DNA of 50,902 bases from Lachnospiraceae bacterium (GCA_017432565.1 JAFRIW010000039.1:1-50902); one strand, 5' to 3'. Shown: positions 8,926 to 18,639, counted from the first letter of the stretch. Notes: generated by a model from the sequence alone, not told the origin. Made by a program: numbers and translations.

Positions 8926-9711
8926 TTACATCTCTTTCTTTTTCAGCAGAATGCGGACGCGCTCCGTCCTGGGTGTGACCGGAACACCTTCCTCCGGCAG
9001 CGCCGAAGCCGCCGACAACGCCTCGTCCAGCTCCGCCTCGCCGTCCTCGAGCAGCAGAATGTCAAAGCCTGCCGCCTGCGCAATGTCCGTGATTTCTTCC
9101 GTCCGCCAGCCCCGCTGATAGTGCGTCTCCAGACTCCGGGCAAAGCGCCCGTCCTCCTCCATGGCAAACAGGGTCAGATCATATTCATTGATCCGGCTCT
9201 CCTCATCGTACCAGTTCTCCCAGATAAACGCGCAGTCCTCCCGGCTCTCAGCAATCGTGCGGTCGCCGATCACCTCGCGGTATTTGTACTCCGTATTGAA
9301 ATCGAAAAGAAACAGCCCCGGACCGGTCAGATTCTCCCGCACGCAGAGGAACATGGAATACAGATCCTCCTCTGTCAGCAGATAATTGACGCAGTCGCAG
9401 ACGCTGACAACAGCCTCCGCCGGTTCATCCAGGAAGAGGCTGCGCATGTCCTGTGCAAAATAAGGAATGTCCGGGTCCGCGGCTCTCGCGATCTCCAGCA
9501 TCCGCTCGGAAAGATCGACGCCGGTCACCGAAAAGCCCCTCTGAAAAAGCCGCCTGGTCATGGCGCCGGTCCCGCATCCCAGATCCAGCACCGGTCCCCG
9601 GGGGCAGCCGTATTTTGCCAGAAGAAAGCAGATCCGGTCTGCCCAGGCATCGTAGGGCACATTGTCCATGAAGCGGTCATAGACCAGGGCAAAATCCTGA
9701 TAAGCGTCCAT
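8926..9711 (-). CDS. Class I SAM-dependent methyltransferase (YqeM/CypM-like)
   Basis: A 261-residue protein. Motif I VLDLGCGTGAMTRRL, motif post-I GVDLSERML and the later D-C-(V/I)-N-Y-L segment are typical of the small-molecule or RNA methyltransferase group that starts with YxxFAxVYDxFMD. The C-terminal half is a beta-sheet lid (residues ~140-215) as in YqeM-type proteins. It starts two bases after the stop of a small upstream gene and so is translationally coupled. The substrate is unknown. Confidence 0.85.
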   Translation of the reverse strand: MDAYQDFALVYDRFMDNVPYDAWADRICFLLAKYGCPRGPVLDLGCGTGAMTRRLFQRGFSVTGVDLSERMLEIARAADPDIPYFAQDMRSLFLDEPAEAVVSVCDCVNYLLTEEDLYSMFLCVRENLTGPGLFLFDFNTEYKYREVIGDRTIAESREDCAFIWENWYDEESRINEYDLTLFAMEEDGRFARSLETHYQRGWRTEEITDIAQAAGFDILLLEDGEAELDEALSAASALPEEGVPVTPRTERVRILLKKKEM

Positions 9712-9713
9712 GC

Positions 9714-9929
9714 TTAATACTCTTTCACAAATTCCGCGACGCCGTACAGCTCACACAGCTCCTGCAGCTCGTGCGGGCTGCGGATCAGCTTCAGCTCCGT
9801 GAACGCGCCGGTCTCCAGATCCTTAAACCCGGCCACCTGTTCGCCGTTGCAGATGCTGCAGCGCAGAACTGCCTTCTGCTTTTCGGGATCAAACGCGAGC
9901 TTTTTCGGCTCTTTCTTTCGTCCAAACAT
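9714..9929 (-). CDS. Small conserved Clostridia protein of unknown function
   Basis: 71 residues beginning MFGRKKEPKK. The core CSICNGEQVAGFKDLETGAF and a tail rich in Leu/Glu (HELQELCELYG) form a pattern I recognise from short proteins common in Lachnospiraceae, sometimes named aspartate dehydrogenase domain proteins; no catalytic domain could fit in this length. Two cysteines (C-x2-C, in CSIC) may bind metal. The start at 9929 is supported by GGAGGA just upstream; an in-frame ATG at 9959 lacks one. It lies two bases before a methyltransferase start. Confidence 0.7.
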   Translation of the reverse strand: MFGRKKEPKKLAFDPEKQKAVLRCSICNGEQVAGFKDLETGAFTELKLIRSPHELQELCELYGVAEFVKEY

Positions 9930-9955
9930 GGTCCGTCCTCCCCGGCACAGCCGCC

Positions 9956-10579
9956 TCACTTCCCGTCCGGGAAGCTGGTGAAGAACGCGCGGTCGATCTC
10001 CGGCAGTCCGTATTTCTCTTTCGCGTCCGCGATCGCGCGCATCAGGAACGTCATATTCGCGGCGAGGTTCCGCATCGTCTGCAGTCCCTCCAGGTCCTTC
10101 TTCACATCCTCCGCTGTAAAGCCGTGGACCTGGTTCCAGTAGGTAGAGGACGCGACGGGCATACCGCTGATCGTAAAGTACTTGTTCAGCACGTCAAAAC
10201 TGGCCGTGTTCCCGCCTCTGCGGCAGCTCACGACCGCGGCGCCGACCTTCATGTGCTTGGTAAAGGAGGTGCTGTAGAACAGCCGGTCCATGAAGGCGAG
10301 TGTCGTTCCGTTCGGGGATCCGTAGTACACCGGGCTTCCGACGACCAGTCCGTCCGCATCTTCGAACTTGGGCGCCACCTCGTTGACAAGATCGTCAAAC
10401 ACGCACTTTCCGGTCCTCGAGCAGGACCGGCAGGCAATACAGCCGCGGATGTTCTGGCTGCCCACCTGAACCAGTTCGGTCTCCACGCCCTCACGCTCAA
10501 AGACCGCGATCATCTCCTGCAGTGCCGTCGCCGTGCAGCCGCTGATGTGCGGACTGCCGTTCAGTAATAATACCTTCAT
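9956..10579 (-). CDS. Iron-sulfur flavoprotein / NADPH-dependent FMN reductase family
   Basis: A 207-residue flavodoxin-fold protein. The N-terminal LLLNGSPHISGCTATAL is the FMN phosphate-binding loop, and the compact cysteine cluster CIACRSCSRTGKC (C-x2-C-x2-C-x4-C) is that of iron-sulfur flavoproteins, which carry FMN and a 4Fe-4S cluster and move electrons in anaerobes. SPVYYGSPNGTTLAFMDR is the usual flavin-binding loop. ATG 10579 follows an AGGTGGG site; a start at 10603 is less likely. It is part of the minus-strand run, 26 bases upstream of the small gene at 9929. The electron donor and acceptor are unknown. Confidence 0.85.
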   Translation of the reverse strand: MKVLLLNGSPHISGCTATALQEMIAVFEREGVETELVQVGSQNIRGCIACRSCSRTGKCVFDDLVNEVAPKFEDADGLVVGSPVYYGSPNGTTLAFMDRLFYSTSFTKHMKVGAAVVSCRRGGNTASFDVLNKYFTISGMPVASSTYWNQVHGFTAEDVKKDLEGLQTMRNLAANMTFLMRAIADAKEKYGLPEIDRAFFTSFPDGK

Positions 10580-10628
10580 CGTCCCACCTGCCCTTTCTGA
10601 CATGTCTGTCCGTATATGATGTACTGCC

Positions 10629-10865
10629 TTACGACTGTTTCAGATTTTTCAGGATCTCCACCGTCTCCAGATCTTCGGCGGTCACTTTGATGTTGGAGTA
10701 GAATTCTCTTCCCTCCGGTGTCGTCACTTTCACATCGATGATCGTCCCCTCGCGGATGCCGTTGTCTCCCACATCCTTCAGGAACGCCGGGAACTTCGGG
10801 TGCTGGCTCGTAAAAATCCGCAGCCGTTCCCCCAGCTTCATCATCTCCATGGGATTCATTGCCAT
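10629..10865 (-). CDS. Small conserved protein of unknown function
   Basis: 78 residues with a Met-rich start (MAMNPMEMMKLGERL), then FTSQHPKFPAFLKDV and a beta-rich half ending in KVTAEDLETVEILKNL. The size and the HPKFP motif recall small proteins found throughout Lachnospiraceae; I do not know a function. GGAGGAAAG lies just before ATG 10865. It is in line with the exchanger upstream (54-bp gap, which contains the palindrome GGGGCATGCCCC) and the flavoprotein downstream. Confidence 0.7.
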   Translation of the reverse strand: MAMNPMEMMKLGERLRIFTSQHPKFPAFLKDVGDNGIREGTIIDVKVTTPEGREFYSNIKVTAEDLETVEILKNLKQS

Positions 10866-10919
10866 TGTCTTTCCTCCGGTATTTTCATAATATCAGGGGC
10901 ATGCCCCCGGCGGCAGAAG

Positions 10920-11897
10920 TTATAAAACAAACTGTATGATACAGAAACTGAAATAAATGATCAGCAGCGTGATGCCCTGTACGCGGTAGAGTCTCTCCTT
11001 CTTCATCGCCGGCACGGTCAGGATCAGCATCACCGCAAACATCAGAGGCAGATCCAGCACAAGCGAGGCGTTGTGACCGAACAGCTGCTTTTCCGCCGGC
11101 ACCTGAAACGGGCGAAGGGCAATCGCCGTGCCGCTGACCAGCACCAGATTAAAGAGATTCGCGCCGATGACATTGCCGAGTGAGAGTGCACCGTGCCCCT
11201 TTGCCACGGAAGTGATCGCCGTGACCAGCTCCGGAAGCGACGTGCCCAGCGCCACGAAGGTGAGGGCGATCACCGTCTCCGGTACGCCGAGGGCCTGCGC
11301 GATCAGCGTGCCGTTGTCCACCAGGAGCCTCGCGCCGACCGCGATCAGAGCGGCGCCGACCACCAGAAGAATCAGATCCTTCTTCAGGTTTGACGGAGGT
11401 GTATTCCCGGAAGCTTCATCCGGCTCCACATCCGTTGTCGGATCCGTCGCCTTCATCTGACGGATCGTCAGGATCATATAAACCACAAACAGAGCCAGCA
11501 GGGTCAGACCGATGGTCCTGGAAAAATAACCGCTGATATAGGCTGTCGCCGCATAGATCACTGCTGCCGTAAAGAAAAAAGTCACCGGCAGTTTCAGGCT
11601 CTTGCGGGAAACCGGCCCCGGCTTCGCAGCAATCGTAATCGCCGATATCAGGGCGGTGTTGCAGATCACAGAGCCGATGGCGTTTCCGTAAGCGATGCTG
11701 CTGTGCCCCTCCAGCGCGCCGGCCGTGGACACCATGACCTCCGGAAGCGTCGTTCCGATCGAGACGACCGTCGCACCGATCAGAACCTCCGGCAGGTGAA
11801 AACGCCTGGCAATTCCGACCGCGCCGTCCACAAACCAGTCGCCGCCCCGGATCAGGCAGGCCAGACCGACCAGAAACAACAGAACAGGTATAAGCAT
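10920..11897 (-). CDS. Calcium/sodium antiporter (CaCA family, YrbG-like)
   Basis: A 325-residue membrane protein with about ten helices in two inverted halves. Each half carries an alpha-repeat: GATVVSIGTTLPEVMVS followed by GNAIGSVICNTALI in the first, and FVALGTSLPELVTA followed by GNVIGANLFNLVLV in the second. The Glu in each LPE(V/L) motif coordinates the cation. Such proteins exchange Ca2+ for Na+ or H+ across the cytoplasmic membrane. The start is preceded by AGGAGG. It begins 47 bases after the large STAND gene, so read-through from that operon is possible; only a weak 6-bp stem (11932-11949) lies between. Confidence 0.9.
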   Translation of the reverse strand: MLIPVLLFLVGLACLIRGGDWFVDGAVGIARRFHLPEVLIGATVVSIGTTLPEVMVSTAGALEGHSSIAYGNAIGSVICNTALISAITIAAKPGPVSRKSLKLPVTFFFTAAVIYAATAYISGYFSRTIGLTLLALFVVYMILTIRQMKATDPTTDVEPDEASGNTPPSNLKKDLILLVVGAALIAVGARLLVDNGTLIAQALGVPETVIALTFVALGTSLPELVTAITSVAKGHGALSLGNVIGANLFNLVLVSGTAIALRPFQVPAEKQLFGHNASLVLDLPLMFAVMLILTVPAMKKERLYRVQGITLLIIYFSFCIIQFVL

Positions 11898-11944
11898 TTT
11901 ATTTAGTCCTCCTGAGAACTATTCTATCACATCTGACGCCGGAG

Positions 11945-14900
11945 TCAGACTGTCTGCCTTTTTTTCACGGCATCGACCATGCAGATGAAATCATCTGCAC
12001 AGGACCACGGCCTTTCAGCGGCTGCGCTGCCGGCGGCGGGTTCTTTATATGTCATGAGCATCTGCAGCCGGAAGGGCCTGTCCTTCCCGGTGCCCGGAAT
12101 CAGCGCATCGAGCCGCCGCGTATACTCGGTCTCACCGTCTTTTGCCTCAGAAACAGACGCCGTGTAGATGGCGGGAATATCCTGTGCCAGGTAAACCTGT
12201 GCCTGTTCCTGCAGTGTCCCGGAAACTTCGGCCAGCTCGGAAAGCTGATCCGTCTCCGACTCCTTCTGCGTGATGATCAGCCGCGCACAGTGACCGTCAG
12301 CGCGCAGCGAACTTAAGAAAATCATACTGTCCTCCCGGATCTCCCTTCCCCGGGATACCGGGTTCAGGAAGGGATGATAGCTGTCGGGGATGCGGAAGAG
12401 GAAGTCACCGATGGTAAAATCCTGTGTCTTCAGGGCATCATAGTCGGTGCGCTCCTGCGGTGTCTCGCGCAGGAAATAGCGGATATCCCGGCTGTCTGCC
12501 TGATGGACAGCCTTCAGCTTCTCCAGGATTCCCCCTTCAGCTGCCCACAGAGTGCCTTCCGATGCTTCTTTGATCAGCCGGTAGTACAGATACATTCCTT
12601 CATTCCTCGGAAGCGACCGGTAGCCCTCATAGTAAATCACCAGGTTCTTAAGGGCGGTTTCCGTGGGCTTCATCGCATAAGCGCGCTCCTGCATCATCGC
12701 AGCGCCGAGGTCATGCGGCAGCTCGCCTTTTTTATCAAAGTGCAGCCTGAAAGCGCCGATGGCTGCCTCTCTGCTGCCGAGGTCTGCGCCCTTTTCATAG
12801 TATTCCAGAGCCTTCACAGGATCATAAAAATCTGCCGACTGATCACTGTACAGATCTCCGAGCAGACGGAATGCTTCCGCAGATCCTTCCTCAGCCGCCG
12901 TTTTCAGATACCGGAGGCTTTTTTCGATGTCTCTCGCCTCGCCGCTCTTTTCGCGGCTGTACAGATTCCCCAGATGATAAAGCGCTTCAACATGTCCGTC
13001 CTCAGCTGCCTTCTCCAGCATTTCTATGGCCTGCGGGATGTCCCGGACACTGTCATTCCGGTACAGATACTCTCCCACTCGGATCTGTGCCTTCACATTT
13101 CCCTGCGCGGCAAGTTCTTTCAGCATGGAGAATCCGTTGTCTGTCTTTTTCAGTCTGAACTCTTTTCCGAAGACACAGTAGTCCGCGTAGCCGTACTCCG
13201 CGTCCGCGCTGCCCTTCTCCATTGCAAGCTTCCAATATTGAACTGCCATCTCCGGATCCGCTTTGCTGAAGGGAGCTTCACCGGCGCGGAAGCGCTCCGC
13301 AAGTGCACACATTGCATCCGCATCGCCTCTGAGCGCTCTTCCGGCTTCTTCCGAAATCTGCCCGTAGTCCCGGGCAAAAGGCGCCGTAAACAGCATGGAG
13401 AAGATATCCTCTGCGGCAGGCGGCAGGAATGTCTGGCTTCTGCCGATGCCGATGCCGGCTTTTTCGCTGCCGGCAGGCGAGCTTTCCTTCGTCTCTTTCT
13501 TCTGCAGAAGGTCCTTTATATTGCGCCAGGTATATAGTTGTGAGGGATCCGGCTTTTTTCCGGTCTTCCAGATCAGCTGAACCATTTCCTCACAGGCTGC
13601 GGCACTTCCCATCGCCGCCGCGCGTGAGAAAAACAGTCCCGCATATCCCGGTCTGTATGCCTCGCCTTCCTGCTGTATGCAGGCCAGTCCCTTCAGAAGA
13701 TCGTCCCGCGACGGTGAGCGCAGGAAAGGATCCTGCCAGAAGCCCGGATACGAAGGACGGACCGGGAGATGCGGCCGATCCGCCAGGTCCGGCTGCTCCT
13801 CATCCGTAAAGAAGTAAGATGCGTCCCTGCTCCTGCTGCGCACTTTTTCGCTATTCTCCTGCGCTGCCGGATTCATACGCCGATACTCTTCATCATTGGC
13901 CTTATAAGTTCTCAGAAGATCTCTTTGCTCTTCCTCATCCTCTGCCCAGCATCCGACCAGCAGCATCGCAATCAGGGCTCTGGTGGATTCCGATATCTCC
14001 TGTTCATCCAGAGGAACAGCCGGATCCAGATGAGGGACATAATCTGTCGAGGCAAAGCTCCGGAAAATCTGATGCAGGTTGGTCGGAACTTTATACAGAT
14101 ACTCTGTGTCCATTAAATCCAGAATCTCCAGCAGTTCCGCATAGGCATAAGACGACTTTTTCTTGATAAATCCGTCAATGCATCTGTTTCTTATGGCATA
14201 GCACTTTTCCGCCTTTTCTCTGCTGCCCAGCCCGGCGTAAATATCTCCTCGGATTTTCCAGTAGGTGTGTGCTGCCGGGTCTGCATTGTCAGGCAGTCCC
14301 TCGTGCGTCCGCAGAAGTTCATCGGCCGCATCCAGAAAGCCCAGAGCAGTCAGTTTCGCTCCGGCATCCCCGATTCCGGAAAGAATGCCTCCGGCGCGCC
14401 GGAGGGCTGTCGCGGCGGAATAATAATTGTCGCTCTCCCGGGCAATCCGCAGACTGAGCAGATATTGTTCCTGAAGAATCTTCAAGGCATGAATTCTGTG
14501 CGGAAGCTCATAGGATCTTGCAAGAACATCCGACAGATCATCCAGAGCATCCCTGAGTCTGCGCAGATTCCGCAGATCCTTCTGCTCTTCATAAATCTGC
14601 CGGGAAAGATCCACGTTTTCTTCCAGAAGGAGCAATGCTTTCCGGTTATTTTCCAGTCCGCCGATCAGAAGCCGGCAGTCCGCGAGGCTCTTTCCGCTCA
14701 GAATCAGCTGACGCCTGACACCGGCTGTCTTCCTTCTCTCAAGAAGCTCCTTCTGGATCTGTCTGGCCTGCTCATAGTAATCCAGTGCCTCCTTCTGAAC
14801 CGAAAGAAGTACGCCGGTTACATTGCTGCAGGCTTCTCCCATCCGGACCAGACAGTTCGCCCTGTTCGCGTCCCGCTCATCGCGCTGCGTTTCATCTTTT

Positions 14901-17308
14901 GCCGCCTCCCGGTATGCTTCCTCTGCCTTTTTAAAACACCGGACTGCGTCCTCATTTCGGAAAAAATTGTCGTTCTGTTCATAGGTCTGACCCTCGTCAT
15001 ACCACAGATGCCCCAGCAGCCGGAAATCGTCCGGCGTATTTTCTTCCCGCGGGACAGATTCGAGTGCCTGTCTGCCCTTTTCATAGAATGGCCTGGCCGT
15101 TTCCCTCGCCTCCTGAGAGGAGTCGGTGTAGGTGATTGTTCTGCCCAGATACCTGTAGGCCTGTGCAATAACCCGCCCGCTGACGTCTTTTACTCTGACA
15201 AGAAGATTCAGATTCTTTTCAAGAATCCGCCCGAGAATCCGGTTGGCACGCGCCCCACTCGGAAATTCCGTATAGAGATACAGCGCAGTGAAGCGCACAA
15301 GGACGCCGGCGGCCTGCAGCCTCTTTTCCGCTTCGTCAAGAATCGAAAGATAGTATTCACCGCGGTCTTCACGGCAGACTTCATAAACTCTCCGGCCGGC
15401 ACTTTTCAGAAGTGTTTTTTTCTCCCCTGAAGTCTGTCCCGCGTCCTCCTCTTCCGGATCCAGTATCCCCTCCAGGTACTGCAGGAATTTCTCCGTGTCC
15501 CGGGCCATAAGCACATGATAGATCATCTCTGTCCTGCGGACCGGATCCTCCTCCGGCTCCTTCTCAAAAGCAGCCGCCAGCCCGGCGTGGAGCCTCTTCT
15601 GATCCCCGCACTGCTCCAGAATTCCTTCGCGCATGCTCTTATGCATGAAGTCGAACCGGCCGTCTTCCCGCTGGATAAAGCTGTCGCTCATGTAGTGGAC
15701 AAAATGAATAAAGTCCAGAGTGTTGAAGGTATCCGGAAGCGCTGCCTGCAGATCTGCCATCCGCAGACCGGACCTTGAGACAGCAAGGAGCTGTGAAATC
15801 TTTTCGATCAGTTCTTTGTTAATGCGCTCTGCCGCGACAGAGAAGACCGCGGCGGCAAGGCTGCCCAGACCTTCCGGCGCCTCTTCAATGATGCGGCACT
15901 GGTAGGCGGTGATGGCGTCCATGCCGTCTCCGCTCTCTATGATCGACCTGAAATCCTCGCGGTCCATCAGCAGAAGCCGCGAAAGAAGCTGGGTCAGATA
16001 CAGCGGATTGTCCGCGGACGTCTTTTCCAGCATCTTCCGGATGACGTCTCTGCCGATCTCGCGCCGTCTGCTCTCCAGCATGCCGGCAATAATGTCTTCC
16101 TGCTCCGCCCGGTCCATGGGCAGAATCGTCTCAAAAGCGTACACTCCCGCAGAAAAATCCGACAGGCAGGTCACGACCATCCGGACATTTTTCCCGAGCG
16201 TTTTCGGCACAAAGGCCAGTTCGTCCGAGAGCCCGTCCGGGAACAGCTGGTCCACTGCGTCAATCAGGAAGATCACCGGCTCCGTGTCCGCCGAATTCAT
16301 CTCGCGGCACAGACTCTCAAAATACTGCAGCCACTCCTTCTCATCCTGAAATTCCGTCTCCGGGTGCGTGAAGGAAAGACGTTTTTCCAGCTCCAGACAC
16401 ATGCTCTTTACGAGCGAAAGGGCTGTGCTGCTCTTCAGCGTCAGACAGCTGATATACGGAACGGCGTCCTGTCCGAGTTCCTTCATGCGCATTGCCATGG
16501 CGCTCAGGAGCGCACTCTTTCCGCTGCCGGCGGCTCCTTTCAGAACCAGAAGCGGCTGCTCGTGAAGAACTTTTTCAACCAGTGCATCGCGAAGCGTTTT
16601 TCTTGCCCGGAAGAGCTCGTTCTTCTCACGGACAAAGCTGTCATGCCGCAGTCTCTCCCGCTCTTCATCGGAGAGCGCTTCATATTTTTCCCACTGCGGA
16701 AGGAGCATCTTCCGGATATCTTCCGTCACCATGGTGCAGAAAGCGTCGATGCCCTGTAGTGCACTCCGGTCGGCAGAAAGCGTATAATGCTGCACTCTGC
16801 CCCCGGTCAGACGGTTGATTCTGTCTTTCAGCGCATTCAGCTTTGCTTCGTGTTCCGCATCCTCCGCCCTGTAATCCTCCGGTACATCGCCCTCAATCTC
16901 CCGGAAGTAAAACAGTGTGTTTTCCAGGTTCGCATCACTTCCGAGTGCGCCGTACTCGATCTCCAGCGCCGTGACACTCATCTCCAGCGATTCCAGCTGC
17001 AGCTGCTTGCGCTCGGCGGCATCCCGGATCAGATCCTCGGAGGGAATCCACCCATAGCGCTCACCCAGAATCACAATCATCGGCCGCTGACAGCGGTCGA
17101 TTTCATCCAGACAGACATCCAGGACTTTGCGGGAGCCCTCCTCCGATTCCAGATCCGAAGTGTCGATTCCCCACCGCAGATCGCAGAACGAAACCGTCTG
17201 TCCGTACTTCTCCGCTGTCTCGTTGATCAGCGGCAGTACTCTGGTCTGCAGCGCATCGCGCTCCAGCTGCATATCGCGAAACGTACTGGAAACAAAGATT
17301 GTATTCAT
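11945..17308 (-). CDS. Giant DUF4062 - STAND ATPase - TPR - Sel1-repeat protein
   Basis: 1787 residues. Domains in order: DUF4062 at 1-100 (MNTIFVSSTFRDMQLERDAL, a TIR/Rossmann-like N-terminal module of signal-transduction ATPases); NACHT/STAND ATPase at about 230-560 with Walker A GAAGSGKS (258-265, Lys264), Walker B VIFLIDAVDQ (345-354) and the sensor-like NPLYLTQLLSRLLL; a long helical, TPR-like region (about 620-1100); Sel1-like repeats (about 1325-1545, for example AEEGSAEAFRLLGDLYSDQ); and a soluble C-terminal domain (about 1640-1787) containing FTIGDFLFRIPDSYHPF. No transmembrane segment was seen. The layout is that of STAND sensors, which oligomerise on ligand binding; bacterial relatives include anti-phage proteins, eukaryotic ones NPHP3 and TEP1. 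It is last in an operon after MoxR, DUF58 and DUF4129-like genes. The ribosome binding site is poor (GGGG only). Ligand and effector output are not known. Confidence 0.85.
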   Translation of the reverse strand: MNTIFVSSTFRDMQLERDALQTRVLPLINETAEKYGQTVSFCDLRWGIDTSDLESEEGSRKVLDVCLDEIDRCQRPMIVILGERYGWIPSEDLIRDAAERKQLQLESLEMSVTALEIEYGALGSDANLENTLFYFREIEGDVPEDYRAEDAEHEAKLNALKDRINRLTGGRVQHYTLSADRSALQGIDAFCTMVTEDIRKMLLPQWEKYEALSDEERERLRHDSFVREKNELFRARKTLRDALVEKVLHEQPLLVLKGAAGSGKSALLSAMAMRMKELGQDAVPYISCLTLKSSTALSLVKSMCLELEKRLSFTHPETEFQDEKEWLQYFESLCREMNSADTEPVIFLIDAVDQLFPDGLSDELAFVPKTLGKNVRMVVTCLSDFSAGVYAFETILPMDRAEQEDIIAGMLESRRREIGRDVIRKMLEKTSADNPLYLTQLLSRLLLMDREDFRSIIESGDGMDAITAYQCRIIEEAPEGLGSLAAAVFSVAAERINKELIEKISQLLAVSRSGLRMADLQAALPDTFNTLDFIHFVHYMSDSFIQREDGRFDFMHKSMREGILEQCGDQKRLHAGLAAAFEKEPEEDPVRRTEMIYHVLMARDTEKFLQYLEGILDPEEEDAGQTSGEKKTLLKSAGRRVYEVCREDRGEYYLSILDEAEKRLQAAGVLVRFTALYLYTEFPSGARANRILGRILEKNLNLLVRVKDVSGRVIAQAYRYLGRTITYTDSSQEARETARPFYEKGRQALESVPREENTPDDFRLLGHLWYDEGQTYEQNDNFFRNEDAVRCFKKAEEAYREAAKDETQRDERDANRANCLVRMGEACSNVTGVLLSVQKEALDYYEQARQIQKELLERRKTAGVRRQLILSGKSLADCRLLIGGLENNRKALLLLEENVDLSRQIYEEQKDLRNLRRLRDALDDLSDVLARSYELPHRIHALKILQEQYLLSLRIARESDNYYSAATALRRAGGILSGIGDAGAKLTALGFLDAADELLRTHEGLPDNADPAAHTYWKIRGDIYAGLGSREKAEKCYAIRNRCIDGFIKKKSSYAYAELLEILDLMDTEYLYKVPTNLHQIFRSFASTDYVPHLDPAVPLDEQEISESTRALIAMLLVGCWAEDEEEQRDLLRTYKANDEEYRRMNPAAQENSEKVRSRSRDASYFFTDEEQPDLADRPHLPVRPSYPGFWQDPFLRSPSRDDLLKGLACIQQEGEAYRPGYAGLFFSRAAAMGSAAACEEMVQLIWKTGKKPDPSQLYTWRNIKDLLQKKETKESSPAGSEKAGIGIGRSQTFLPPAAEDIFSMLFTAPFARDYGQISEEAGRALRGDADAMCALAERFRAGEAPFSKADPEMAVQYWKLAMEKGSADAEYGYADYCVFGKEFRLKKTDNGFSMLKELAAQGNVKAQIRVGEYLYRNDSVRDIPQAIEMLEKAAEDGHVEALYHLGNLYSREKSGEARDIEKSLRYLKTAAEEGSAEAFRLLGDLYSDQSADFYDPVKALEYYEKGADLGSREAAIGAFRLHFDKKGELPHDLGAAMMQERAYAMKPTETALKNLVIYYEGYRSLPRNEGMYLYYRLIKEASEGTLWAAEGGILEKLKAVHQADSRDIRYFLRETPQERTDYDALKTQDFTIGDFLFRIPDSYHPFLNPVSRGREIREDSMIFLSSLRADGHCARLIITQKESETDQLSELAEVSGTLQEQAQVYLAQDIPAIYTASVSEAKDGETEYTRRLDALIPGTGKDRPFRLQMLMTYKEPAAGSAAAERPWSCADDFICMVDAVKKRQTV

Positions 17309-17356
17309 ATGTCAAACCCCGCAGCAAACTTGTTGTGAATACAGAAAACTATATTT

Positions 17357-18628
17357 TCAGGGCGCGTACCTTGCGCGCTCATATTCCGCATGGAAGGCCT
17401 CGGGATCAGGCAGTGCCGACAGGTCCGCGGCCCGCTCGATTTCCGCAGGTGTCTCGGACTGCATGGGCACATCCGGCCGCGCGCGGCGGATGGTCCGCCG
17501 GTATTTTCTGCGGATCCGCTCTTTCTGCGTGCGCGGCGGAAGCAGGTTCGCCGCCCGCTGCGCGATCCGGCTGATCCGGTCGTTCTCCGGTTCCAGTGAC
17601 ACAGAAATATCGCCGTTTTCTTCCACCCGCTCTTTATAAATTCTGAGTGTCCGGATCACGGACAGGATCATGCCCCAGACCGCCGCCGCAATGATTGCGA
17701 AGCCGATCGCATATGAAATGTAGTCCAGAAGCTTCATCAGCCATTCCGGCGGCTCCCAGGCCTCTTCATTCTCCATCAGTTCCTCCGGCATGCCGCCGGG
17801 CCCTATGGCCGGGAAGAAGTTCTCGATCTGCTCTTCCGTGAGCACGTTCTGCTGCTCCGGCCGCGGTTTCTCTGTCAGATAAATCCGTTTTGACCCGAGT
17901 GCGGCAGAAAAAAGAGCCGCACACAGAATGATGGCCGCCAGTCCCCCGGTGACCAGAAGGCCGATCCCCCGGATCCTCGAGCCGGGCACATTTTCCAGCC
18001 CGTGATGGGCTTCAATATAATCCTGCAGACTGGAGAGCCGGTACCAGATCAGACAGCACAGCGCATAGCAGGCTGCGCACAGCAGAATGCCGTCGCAGAG
18101 CACACTGTTATGATGGAACAAAGAGACAATATACAGAAAGGCGTGGAAGAAGAGCCATAAAAAGTTCGGCCGCAGGAATACAAACGAGCTCTCCTGCCAG
18201 TCCGGATCATTTTCCCGCATCGCGCGGATGCGGCTGTTCTCCGATATGCGCAGGCGGAACGTGTCCGCCATATACAGAACGGAGACGATCAGGAGCAGAA
18301 TCCGGTCGATCCCCCCGGTCAGGAAAAACAGTGCCGCAAGCACCGCTGCACAGACCGCGAAGAAAGCGGCGGGCGAACGGAATTTCTTCTCGGCAAACCG
18401 CGTGATAAAGCAGACCGGGACCAGCCACAGCCCGGCCAGAAAATGCTGCCTTGTCACACCCGCATCGAGCACCATAATCACCGGGTGCTTCCGGTCTTCC
18501 TGGTTCGCATAGTAATATACAAACTGCGAAAGGAACGGCAGCAGCGGCGTGAACAGGAACGGGATATGCAGATATTCGGATAAAGTCAGAAGAACCCGGA
18601 AGGGTTTCTGTGATTCAGGATGCTGCAT
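17357..18628 (-). CDS. Membrane protein with DUF4129-like C-terminus
   Basis: 423 residues with about seven or eight hydrophobic segments (for example 80-105, 150-170, 185-200, 230-255 and 310-335), a charged extracytoplasmic loop rich in Glu (about 258-305), and a basic cytoplasmic tail (IRRKYRRTIRRARP). It ends TPAEIERAAD and FHAEYERARYAP. This closing pattern is that of DUF4129, the C-terminal segment of transglutaminase-like membrane proteins encoded with MoxR and DUF58. No transglutaminase Cys-His-Asp core is visible, so it looks like a reduced membrane partner. It starts 11 bases after the DUF58 stop and ends 48 bases before the STAND gene. Confidence 0.7.
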   Translation of the reverse strand: MQHPESQKPFRVLLTLSEYLHIPFLFTPLLPFLSQFVYYYANQEDRKHPVIMVLDAGVTRQHFLAGLWLVPVCFITRFAEKKFRSPAAFFAVCAAVLAALFFLTGGIDRILLLIVSVLYMADTFRLRISENSRIRAMRENDPDWQESSFVFLRPNFLWLFFHAFLYIVSLFHHNSVLCDGILLCAACYALCCLIWYRLSSLQDYIEAHHGLENVPGSRIRGIGLLVTGGLAAIILCAALFSAALGSKRIYLTEKPRPEQQNVLTEEQIENFFPAIGPGGMPEELMENEEAWEPPEWLMKLLDYISYAIGFAIIAAAVWGMILSVIRTLRIYKERVEENGDISVSLEPENDRISRIAQRAANLLPPRTQKERIRRKYRRTIRRARPDVPMQSETPAEIERAADLSALPDPEAFHAEYERARYAP

Positions 18629-18639
18629 CTTTCCTCCGC

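Noticed and set aside
7129..9717. 862-codon open frame on the plus strand
   Set aside because: It spans antisense to a GH3 and two methyltransferase genes; residue composition (His/Arg/Gln rich) is that of a shadow frame.
11932..11949. 6-bp dyad TCTGAC/GTCAGA between the STAND and exchanger genes as a terminator
   Set aside because: Short stem without T tract on the minus strand; read-through seems likely.
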